A stretch of 5,782 nt of DNA from Proteobacteria bacterium UBA6492 (GTDB taxonomy: Bacteria; Pseudomonadota; Gammaproteobacteria; UBA6429; Thiohalophilaceae): contig DJMK01000172.1 in NCBI GenBank assembly GCA_002436485.1, forward strand, positions 1 to 5,782, read 5' to 3'. Below the pieces are notes generated by a model. The model was not told the origin of the DNA, ran no database searches, and was given only the letters and a program-made list of their open reading frames with translations. How positions within the stretch are numbered: the first letter of the stretch is position 1; each line of letters begins with the position of its first letter. Positions 1 through 4,941 of this stretch are shown piece by piece. The translations under genes were made by a program, and so were the position numbers.

Positions 1-562
1 CTTCGCCAAAGCGCTCAAGGTTAGCATCATACTCGGCTGCTGTTTCTGAATAAGGTACACCAACAACCTTCAACGCCTGCATGCGCTCCGCAATATCCTT
101 GTAGGACAACTTGTTCTCTAGCAACCAGGGATAATTTGGCATGATGGATTCCTTAACCACGGAGGATGGTTTTAGCAGGTGTTGTACATGCCATTCGTTG
201 GAATACTTACCGCCAACGCGCGCTAAATCCGGCCCGGTACGCTTGGAACCCCACTGAAACGGATGATCATATTTCGATTCAGCAGCCAGCGAATAGTGCC
301 CATAACGCAGGTATTCATCGCGAAAAGGACGAATCATTTGTGAATGACATACATAACAACCTTCGCGCTGATAGATATCACGTCCGCGTAACTCCAGCGG
401 CGTATAAGGCCGAACAGTTTCCTTGCCTGAAACCTTTACTTCCTCAATAGTTTCATCAATAAAATATAATGGCAGAATTTCTACCAGGCCGCCTACGCTG
501 ATCACCAGTAAGGTCAGAACAATCAACAGGCCAGAGTTCGTTTCAATTTTTTCATGTTTCAT
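1..562 (-). CDS. ccoO: cbb3-type cytochrome c oxidase subunit II, CcoO (3' end cut off by window)
   Basis: Membrane-anchored mono-heme cytochrome c of the cbb3 oxidase; in the family it passes electrons from CcoP or soluble cytochromes c to the heme-copper subunit CcoN. I translated 187 residues from the ATG at 562. An N-terminal anchor spans about residues 11-34 (signature GLVEILPLYF at 25-34). The heme c site is C69-Y-V-C72-H73, followed by the family hallmark SQMIRPF (74-80). The likely axial Met is M141 in SIMPNYPW. Homologues are about 200 residues or more, so only a short C-terminal part is missing past position 1. It begins 10 nt after the ccoN stop and has a good ribosome site, so the two are surely co-transcribed and probably translationally coupled. 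ccoQ and ccoP would be expected beyond the left edge but cannot be seen. Confidence 0.97.
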   Translation of the reverse strand, partial: MKHEKIETNSGLLIVLTLLVISVGGLVEILPLYFIDETIEEVKVSGKETVRPYTPLELRGRDIYQREGCYVCHSQMIRPFRDEYLRYGHYSLAAESKYDHPFQWGSKRTGPDLARVGGKYSNEWHVQHLLKPSSVVKESIMPNYPWLLENKLSYKDIAERMQALKVVGVPYSETAAEYDANLERFGE

Positions 563-569
563 ATCGATG

Positions 570-574
570 CTCCT
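570..574 (-). promoter_or_regulatory. Ribosome binding site of ccoO, overlapping the ccoN stop codon
   Basis: The minus strand reads TAGGAG across the ccoN stop TAG, giving a canonical AGGAG located 7 nt before the ccoO ATG. The ribosome site is thus embedded in the ccoN termination codon, an arrangement typical of translational coupling that keeps CcoN and CcoO in equal amounts. It is far stronger than the site in front of ccoN. Confidence 0.8.
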
Positions 575-2033
575 AGCCTGCTACCTTTGCCATTTTTGCG
601 GCAATCTTGGCTTCCAGTTCGGCACGCTCAACTGCACTCTTGCGTATCGTCATGAATACGTTGAACGCCATCAGGAACATCCCTGCAACAAAAAAGGCAC
701 CGCCAATAGCACGAATTGCATAGGGCTCTTTCAAGAAGGCAACTGTTTCAATAAAGGTATAAGACAGGTTACCGTACTCATCAAAAGCACGTAGCATCCA
801 GCCCTGGCCAATACCGGCTACCCACATAGAACTGATATAAAGCACGATACCAATCGTCGCCAGCCAAAAGTGCACGAAGATCAGTCGATCACTATACATC
901 TTTGTTTCCCACAACCTGGGAATCATGTGATAAAAAGATCCGATTGTAATCATGGCTACCCAGCCAAGCGCACCGGAATGCACGTGACCAATTGTCCAGT
1001 CCGTATAATGCGAAAGCGCATTGACACTTTTGAGTGACATCAACGGTCCTTCAAAGGTAGACATACCATAGAAAGAAAGCGCGACGATCAGAAAACGTAT
1101 CACCGGATCAGTGCGTAACTTGTCCCAGGCACCGGACAACGTCATGATGCCGTTAATCATGCCACCCCAGGAGGGTAACAATAATAAAATAGAAAAAGTC
1201 GCGGCCAGCGTTGAAGTCCAATCTGGTAATGCGGTCCAGTGCAGGTGGTGTGCACCAACCCACATGTAAAGAAAAATCAATGCCCAGAAGTGAATGATTG
1301 AAAGGCGATAAGAATACACCGGGCGACCCGCCTGCTTGGGTACGAAGTAATACATCATTCCAAGGAAGGCGGCTGTCAGGAAGAAGCCCACCGCGTTATG
1401 ACCGTACCACCACTGCGTCATGGCATCTTGTACACCGGCATGCAGGCTATAAGACTTCAGGCTGAATACACTGACCGGCACTTCCATATTATTAAAGATA
1501 TGCAGAATCGCAGTGGCAAGAATAAACGCGACGAAAAACCAGTTGGCAACATAGATATGTGGTTGCGATCGATTTTTCAGGGTAAAGACATACACCATGA
1601 AGTAGGCTACCCAGGTGACCGCAATCAGGATATCGATTGGCCACACCATTTCTGCATACTCGCGTGCCTGGGTATAGCCAAACATGTAGCTTATCGCCGC
1701 CAGGCCAACCGACAGGTTCCAGCCCCAGAAGGTAAAGTTAGCAAGGCCATCTGAAACCAGGCGGACCTGGCAGGTCCGTTGCACCACGTAATAGGACGTC
1801 GCAAACAAGGCACTGCCACCAAAACCAAAAATCACCAGCGTGGTATGTACCGGACGTAAACGTCCAAATGTAATTTCAGGAATATCGAAGTTAAAGACAG
1901 GCCAGGTCAGTTCCAGTGCGATATAGACCCCGGCAAACATTCCAAGTACACCCCAGACCACTGCCATCACGGTAAATTTGCGCACGATGTCGTAGTTGTA
2001 TGGCTGGGTGGATGATTGGCTCAATGCTGACAT
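573..2033 (-). CDS. ccoN: cbb3-type cytochrome c oxidase subunit I, CcoN
   Basis: Catalytic subunit of the high-affinity proton-pumping cbb3 oxidase in the inner membrane; it reduces O2 to water at a heme b3-CuB centre. The product has 486 residues, normal or slightly long for the family, with about 12 membrane helices. Expected ligands are present: H63 (in RPVHTT) and H352 for low-spin heme b; H350 for heme b3 (IGHVHSG); H212, H262 and H263 for CuB; and Y256, placed six residues before H262 as in the cross-linked Tyr of cbb3 enzymes. The C-terminal tail (about 463-486) is charged and Ala-rich. The ATG is preceded by an in-frame stop at 2037-2039, so no upstream start is possible. The ribosome site is weak (TGGGA, 9 nt before the ATG). 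It follows cyoE after a 198-bp regulatory gap and leads into ccoO. No damage is visible; function is near certain. Confidence 0.98.
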   Translation of the reverse strand: MSALSQSSTQPYNYDIVRKFTVMAVVWGVLGMFAGVYIALELTWPVFNFDIPEITFGRLRPVHTTLVIFGFGGSALFATSYYVVQRTCQVRLVSDGLANFTFWGWNLSVGLAAISYMFGYTQAREYAEMVWPIDILIAVTWVAYFMVYVFTLKNRSQPHIYVANWFFVAFILATAILHIFNNMEVPVSVFSLKSYSLHAGVQDAMTQWWYGHNAVGFFLTAAFLGMMYYFVPKQAGRPVYSYRLSIIHFWALIFLYMWVGAHHLHWTALPDWTSTLAATFSILLLLPSWGGMINGIMTLSGAWDKLRTDPVIRFLIVALSFYGMSTFEGPLMSLKSVNALSHYTDWTIGHVHSGALGWVAMITIGSFYHMIPRLWETKMYSDRLIFVHFWLATIGIVLYISSMWVAGIGQGWMLRAFDEYGNLSYTFIETVAFLKEPYAIRAIGGAFFVAGMFLMAFNVFMTIRKSAVERAELEAKIAAKMAKVAG

Positions 2034-2059
2034 TCTTTATTTTCCCAGTATTTCCGGTT

Positions 2060-2092
2060 AAAAAAACACCCGCACGGATCAGGCGCGGGTGT
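2060..2092 (-). terminator. Rho-independent terminator-like hairpin in the ccoN leader (possible attenuator)
   Basis: On the minus strand ACACCCGC (2092-2085) pairs with GCGGGTGT (2073-2066). Two further inner pairs (one G-U) give a 10-bp stem with a 7-nt loop, and the stem runs directly into six more T residues (2065-2060). The plus strand lacks a T-run, so the element works on minus-strand transcripts. It lies 26 nt before the ccoN ATG and about 140 nt after the cyoE stop. It could end cyoE transcripts, but any ccoN promoter in the gap lies upstream of it, so ccoN transcription must pass it. It may be an attenuator, an inefficient terminator or a 5' stabilising stem. Confidence 0.75.
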
Positions 2093-2103
2093 AGTAGTAA
2101 ATA

Positions 2104-2109
2104 AGTATA
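2104..2109 (-). promoter_or_regulatory. Candidate -10 box of the ccoN promoter
   Basis: The minus strand reads TATACT, five of six matches to the sigma-70 -10 consensus. It would start transcription near 2097, some 64 nt before the ccoN ATG and just before the leader hairpin. No good -35 hexamer is seen at the normal distance. That fits an activator-dependent promoter, because an FNR-like site is centred where the -35 element would be. The call rests on sequence alone in an AT-rich region. Confidence 0.45.
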
Positions 2110-2131
2110 TGCTCATATTCTAAATGTCAGG

Positions 2132-2145
2132 TTTTAGCCGATCAA
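2132..2145 (-). promoter_or_regulatory. Candidate FNR/Anr-type operator upstream of ccoN
   Basis: The minus strand reads TTGAT-CGGC-TAAAA against the FNR/Anr consensus TTGAT-N4-ATCAA. One half is perfect and the other matches at two of five positions (7 of 10 in all). Its centre (2138.5) is 41.5 nt from the start point predicted from the TATACT box, the classic class II activator distance. FNR-family control of ccoNOQP is well established in proteobacteria. The weak second half-site is the main doubt, since another 7-of-10 match occurs upstream of cyoE. Confidence 0.45.
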
Positions 2146-2171
2146 CCTTAAATTAAAGTGGAAAAGTGAGT

Positions 2172-2219
2172 AAAAAAAGTAATTAGTTTTCAGGTGGTTA
2201 AATAACTTAATAAATTACT
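2172..2219 (-). terminator. Weak AT-rich terminator candidate after cyoE
   Basis: On the minus strand AGTAATT (2219-2213) can pair with AATTACT (2184-2178), followed by a run of T residues to 2172. The seven-bp stem is AT-rich and the loop is long (28 nt), so it would be unstable. It lies 13-60 nt after the cyoE stop, where a terminator for the assembly-factor genes would be expected. The much stronger hairpin at 2060-2092 may do this job instead. Confidence 0.25.
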
Positions 2220-2231
2220 AGGATAATAGCG

Positions 2232-3146
2232 TTAGGCTGGGAAAATCAGAAAATAGTGGTCGATCAACAAGGCAGCAAACATCAGCATCAGGTAGAAGAT
2301 TGAGTAGCCAAAGGTTTTCATGGCGATACTCGGGTGTTTACCTGACTGCAGACGAATAGCATAGTAGAGAAAGATACCATCGAGAATGACTGCCGATGCG
2401 AGGTATATCAGGCCGCTCATGCCCACCAGGTAAGGCAGTAAGGTAACCAGTATCAGGATGATGGTATACAAAAGAACGTGTAATCGGGTGAATTCAACCC
2501 CGTGGGTTACCGGTAGCATGGGGATATTGACCTTGGCGTATTCATCACGCTTGTGAATCGCCAGTGCCCAGAAATGTGGTGGCGTCCAGGCAAAAATAAT
2601 CAGAAACAACAATAAGCTGTTGGGATCCACGCTACCGGTCACGGCGGTCCAGCCAAGCACGGGGGGAGCTGCACCCGCAGCCCCGCCAATCACGATATTT
2701 TGCGGCGTAGCACGCTTCAGATACATGGTATAAATCACGGCGTAGCCAATCAGCGAAATGAAAGTCAGAACAGCGGTCAACACGTTAATCCAAACAACCA
2801 GGATAACCATGGCGATGGCGCCGATAATCAAGGCAAAAATAAATGCCTGCCTGTTTGTCAGGTGACCGGTTGGTAACGGGCGATCACTGGTGCGTTTCAT
2901 GTCGGCATCCACCTTTTGATCGACAATCTGGTTAATCGCCGCAGCAGAAGCAGACGCCAGCCCAATACCCAGTGTACCCAGGAGCAGCGGCGTCAATGGC
3001 ACCATGCCCGGTGTCGACAGGAACATACCTACAACCGCAGTGAAGACGATCAGAAAAACCACCCTTGGTTTGCACAACTCGTAATAATCACGCCAGTTGC
3101 GACTCCAGGGTGGGTTGGCTGTTTGTGTGTTTACCTGTTCAGACAT
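2232..3146 (-). CDS. cyoE: Protoheme IX farnesyltransferase (heme O synthase), CyoE/CtaB
   Basis: Inner-membrane UbiA-family prenyltransferase that adds a farnesyl group from farnesyl diphosphate to heme B, giving heme O, the precursor of heme A. The 304-residue length is typical, with about nine membrane helices. The prenyl-diphosphate site is the N72-x3-D76-x3-D80-x-D82 cluster continuing to R85-T86 and R89-P-L-P92. The second polar motif is H198-K-R-D201-E-Y203, and the TPPHFWALA segment (188-196) is characteristic of the family. An in-frame stop at 3156-3158 excludes a longer protein, and no clear Shine-Dalgarno site precedes the ATG. In Pseudomonas-like loci this gene follows a heme A synthase gene (ctaA/COX15); here the CxxxC thioredoxin-like gene is directly upstream instead. 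The product would serve the COX3-containing oxidase, not the downstream cbb3 enzyme, which uses only hemes B and C. Confidence 0.97.
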   Translation of the reverse strand: MSEQVNTQTANPPWSRNWRDYYELCKPRVVFLIVFTAVVGMFLSTPGMVPLTPLLLGTLGIGLASASAAAINQIVDQKVDADMKRTSDRPLPTGHLTNRQAFIFALIIGAIAMVILVVWINVLTAVLTFISLIGYAVIYTMYLKRATPQNIVIGGAAGAAPPVLGWTAVTGSVDPNSLLLFLIIFAWTPPHFWALAIHKRDEYAKVNIPMLPVTHGVEFTRLHVLLYTIILILVTLLPYLVGMSGLIYLASAVILDGIFLYYAIRLQSGKHPSIAMKTFGYSIFYLMLMFAALLIDHYFLIFPA

Positions 3147-3175
3147 ATTTAAAAATCAGATTTCAATGTGCTGCT

Positions 3176-3184
3176 ATTTTACCA
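3176..3184 (-). promoter_or_regulatory. Candidate extended -10 promoter for cyoE
   Basis: The minus strand reads TGG-TAAAAT, an extended -10 element (TGn plus five of six -10 matches). Predicted start is near 3169, leaving a leader of about 22 nt before the cyoE ATG. A TTGCAG about 20 nt further upstream is a poorly spaced -35. It lies in the 73-bp gap after the thioredoxin-like gene, so cyoE may have its own promoter or simply be read from upstream. Confidence 0.35.
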
Positions 3185-3220
3185 AATACGCGCCTTTGAT
3201 ACTGCAAAAACGTGATTCCC

Positions 3221-3847
3221 TTACCCTATCTGTGACCATTTCAATAGATGCTTCAAATCTTCCATCAGGCCCAAATCCTTGAAACCGGCTGGATAATGCA
3301 TCAAAAGGTTAGCGGCCGGATCCACCAGGTAGAGACGATCATCGCTACCCACTCGGTGTTGTGCATCGATTTTGAACTTGCTAAGCGTGTTTTCGCTTTT
3401 GGCGCCTGCATTCAACAACAGAATTCCGGGAAATTGTTTCTTTAACGCCTCAACATCGGTATGTTGTTCACTCGTTGAGATATAGGTATAGCGCACACGA
3501 ATGCCTTCGCCACCCTGCGCAATGATGCCATTTTTTGCCTTGAGTAGAGTTTCCTGGCATATAGCTTCACAGCTGCCTTTACCGATATAGATTAACCACC
3601 ACTTACCACGCATCTGTTCAGCGGTAAACGTCTTACTATCTAAAGTAACGAAACTGAATGTATCAAGTGCAACTGCTGGCTTATATAAGATCCCATGATT
3701 TTTTGTTGAACCCGGTTGTAAAGAAGGGTTCTTGTGCACAATATACGCCATCATGATTGGTACCAGGAATATAGCGATTAGCACGATCAGACTGATTCTG
3801 GATCGCCGTCTGGCTTTATTGTCTTGCTGGTTGATTTGCTCAGTCAT
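3221..3847 (-). CDS. Membrane-anchored Sco/thioredoxin-like protein of the oxidase locus (assembly factor candidate)
   Basis: A 208-residue protein of the uncharacterised family found next to SURF1 in gammaproteobacterial oxidase loci (similar in place to P. aeruginosa PA0111, from memory). Residues 1-17 are charged (KARRRSR at 11-17), one membrane helix spans about 18-36, and the rest should face the periplasm. The soluble part looks like a thioredoxin fold of the Sco type: a WWLIYIGKGSC strand-loop leads to C93-E-A-I-C97, the CxxxC spacing of Sco copper chaperones, and RLYLVDPAANLLMHY (171-185) matches the late strand. The Sco copper-binding His just before that strand is not in its usual place (GSDD at 167-170), so redox activity or altered metal binding is likelier than classic Sco function. 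The ATG lies inside the SURF1 stop region (8-nt overlap), with GTGGA upstream as a ribosome site. The role in assembly is inferred from context. Confidence 0.85.
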   Translation of the reverse strand: MTEQINQQDNKARRRSRISLIVLIAIFLVPIMMAYIVHKNPSLQPGSTKNHGILYKPAVALDTFSFVTLDSKTFTAEQMRGKWWLIYIGKGSCEAICQETLLKAKNGIIAQGGEGIRVRYTYISTSEQHTDVEALKKQFPGILLLNAGAKSENTLSKFKIDAQHRVGSDDRLYLVDPAANLLMHYPAGFKDLGLMEDLKHLLKWSQIG

Positions 3848-4571
3848 GTTTTTCCACTTTCTTGATATTGACTACAAGATAGATAATTAACAATAGCGTG
3901 GCCAGGGAAAACCAGGTAACTGCATAACTGGTACTTTTCTCTGGTGGTAAATTTACAAATTTCCATTCCCGCACGAAACCATGGCCTTCGTTTTTATCAA
4001 GCAAAAACAAGAAAGGTTGTATATTTAACCCTGTTTCCTGCTGAAACTGTTGTAAATCGACATACCTGACAACAGCCGGCCACCCCTGGTTGGAACGATT
4101 GGCACTACCAAGATCGGCAACATCTTTTGGATCAGTTTTGATTAAACCTGTGATTGTCACCATCCCTTTTGGCGTATCTATATTTGGCAGAATTTTCCTG
4201 TCTGGATTCATGGGTACCCAGCCCCTGTTTACCAGTACATAAGTATCATTTTGTGCCAGTTTCAGTGGCGTAACAACAAAGTAGCCTGGTTTGCCAAGAT
4301 GAATCTTGTTATCAACGAAAAGCTGGTAACGGGTATCGAAGTTACCACTGACCTCGATACGCCTGAAGGCGAGTTCATCTGTCTCATCAATATCGGTGGT
4401 CAGCTCAATTACTGGTTGTGTCATTTTGGCCTGCTGTGTAGCCAGAATCTGGCGTTTTTCCTCGGCTCGATCTAACTGCCATATTCCAAGACGTATCAGG
4501 ATCGCCAGTAATACCAGCGTCACCAATGTAACAATCAGGCCGGGGCTGAACTGATATTTGCCAATACGCAT
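3840..4571 (-). CDS. surf1: SURF1 family cytochrome c oxidase assembly protein
   Basis: Inner-membrane chaperone of heme-copper oxidase biogenesis; bacterial members bind heme A and help insert it into subunit I. The 243-residue product has the family layout: membrane helix 1 (about 10-30) running into LGIWQLDRAEEK (28-39), a large periplasmic domain with YVLVNRGWVP (111-120), and helix 2 (about 216-235) starting SYAVTWFSLA. One oddity: the segment usually reading PPE(K/R)H-L-G-YA has S213-T-S-YA here, so the conserved His proposed to ligand heme A (studied in Paracoccus Surf1) is replaced by Ser. The ATG at 4571 is the natural start by alignment, yet no Shine-Dalgarno sequence precedes it. 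The gene is divergent from DUF2909 across 49 bp and overlaps the next gene by 8 nt (ATGACTGA), which implies coupled translation. Confidence 0.95.
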   Translation of the reverse strand: MRIGKYQFSPGLIVTLVTLVLLAILIRLGIWQLDRAEEKRQILATQQAKMTQPVIELTTDIDETDELAFRRIEVSGNFDTRYQLFVDNKIHLGKPGYFVVTPLKLAQNDTYVLVNRGWVPMNPDRKILPNIDTPKGMVTITGLIKTDPKDVADLGSANRSNQGWPAVVRYVDLQQFQQETGLNIQPFLFLLDKNEGHGFVREWKFVNLPPEKSTSYAVTWFSLATLLLIIYLVVNIKKVEKHD

Positions 4572-4585
4572 CGTCGTAGTATTCG

Positions 4586-4591
4586 TCTATA
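4586..4591 (-). promoter_or_regulatory. Possible -10 box for surf1 on the opposite strand
   Basis: The minus strand reads TATAGA, four of six -10 matches, overlapping the plus-strand TATAAT. A start near 4579 would leave only about 8 nt before the surf1 ATG, a near-leaderless message in keeping with the missing Shine-Dalgarno site. No good -35 is present. Low confidence; surf1 may instead be transcribed from within or beyond DUF2909. Confidence 0.2.
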
Positions 4592-4593
4592 AT
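4588..4593 (+). promoter_or_regulatory. -10 box of the DUF2909 gene
   Basis: A perfect TATAAT lies 27 nt before the DUF2909 ATG, with a predicted start near 4600 and a leader of about 20 nt. There is no convincing -35 at 16-18 nt; a TTGCCA at 4558-4563 is too far (24 nt). It sits in the 49-bp gap between divergent start codons. Confidence 0.5.
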
Positions 4594-4610
4594 GCCTTGC
4601 CAGAGTTCCT

Positions 4611-4614
4611 GGAG
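4611..4614 (+). promoter_or_regulatory. Ribosome binding site fixing the DUF2909 start
   Basis: GGAG lies 6 nt before the ATG at 4621. The frame stays open upstream to an ATG at 4558, but that would add 21 residues without membrane-protein character and would overlap the start of surf1. The site plus family alignment (MKYIIVALLF) selects 4621. Confidence 0.8.
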
Positions 4615-4620
4615 AAAACC

Positions 4621-4869
4621 ATGAAGTACATCATTGTAGCGCTGCTTTTCCTGTCAATTTTTTTCCTGTTTCGCGGGCTATTCACGCTGGTAAAAGACAA
4701 GGGTAAAACCACTCGCACGGTCAACTCGCTAACATGGCGGGTAGGATTTTCAGTGGCTTTGATCGTGTTCATCCTTGTCAGCTATAAAGCTGGCTGGATT
4801 CAACCAAACAAATCACCGTACATGTACAAGAACAAATCTGCCATTCCTGCAGAGAGTAAGACTGAGTAG
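4621..4869 (+). CDS. DUF2909 family small two-helix membrane protein
   Basis: An 82-residue protein that I recognise as DUF2909, sometimes called a twin transmembrane protein; its biochemical role is unknown to me. Helix 1 spans about residues 3-24 and helix 2 about 41-59. Between them is the conserved polar loop VKDKGKTTRTVNSLTWRV (24-41), the hallmark of the family. The tail (60-82) is hydrophilic. It is the only plus-strand gene here, divergent from surf1 and convergent with the COX3 gene. Such placement between COX3 and SURF1 is, as far as I recall, also found in Pseudomonas-type loci. Conservation of position suggests a part in oxidase assembly or stability, which is inference. It has its own perfect -10 and a good ribosome site, so it can be expressed independently of the surrounding operon. 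Confidence 0.88.
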   Translation: MKYIIVALLFLSIFFLFRGLFTLVKDKGKTTRTVNSLTWRVGFSVALIVFILVSYKAGWIQPNKSPYMYKNKSAIPAESKTE

Positions 4870-4880
4870 CTCTTAAATAC

Positions 4881-4892
4881 TGTTTTAAAACA
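4881..4892. repeat. Perfect 12-bp palindrome next to the COX3 terminator
   Basis: TGTTTTAAAACA is self-complementary over its whole length and directly abuts the larger hairpin. On the minus strand it forms the end of the T-rich tail after the stem, so it may just extend the terminator. A protein-binding role is possible but unsupported. Confidence 0.5.
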
Positions 4893-4893
4893 A

Positions 4894-4916
4894 AAGGCGC
4901 CGTATAACGGCGCCTT
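4894..4916 (-). terminator. Rho-independent terminator of the COX3 operon, between convergent genes
   Basis: AAGGCGCCG (4894-4902) and CGGCGCCTT (4908-4916) form a perfect 9-bp GC-rich stem with a 5-nt loop. On the minus strand the stem is followed by TTGTTTT, giving a terminator 26 nt after the COX3 stop. On the plus strand it lies 24 nt after the DUF2909 stop, but the following sequence (CCTGTTGG) has only a poor T-run, so action in that direction would be weaker. Confidence 0.85.
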
Positions 4917-4941
4917 CCTGTTGGTTCCTGTACGTTCCCTG

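Noticed and set aside
166..794. Plus-strand open frames antisense to ccoO and the end of ccoN
   Set aside because: They overlap unmistakable CcoO and CcoN coding sequence; the translations resemble no family I know and look like reverse-strand shadows.
1398..1754. Plus-strand open frame of 118 codons antisense to ccoN
   Set aside because: It lies wholly within ccoN, has no membrane or domain pattern, and no ribosome site or promoter was seen. The opposite strand encodes a complete, ligand-bearing CcoN.
1762..1778. Hairpin CGGACCT-GGC-AGGTCCG inside ccoN
   Set aside because: A perfect 7-bp stem with a 3-nt loop but within conserved coding sequence, no T-run on either strand, and no sign of a gene boundary.
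3196..3209. Second FNR-like site upstream of cyoE (TTGAT-ACTG-CAAAA on the plus strand)
   Set aside because: It also scores 7 of 10, but its centre is about 33.5 nt from the start predicted by the TAAAAT box, not 41.5. It shows that such matches arise easily in AT-rich gaps.
4558..4620. Longer DUF2909 form starting at the ATG at 4558
   Set aside because: It would overlap the surf1 start, precedes the predicted transcription start near 4600, and the GGAG at 4611-4614 serves the ATG at 4621.
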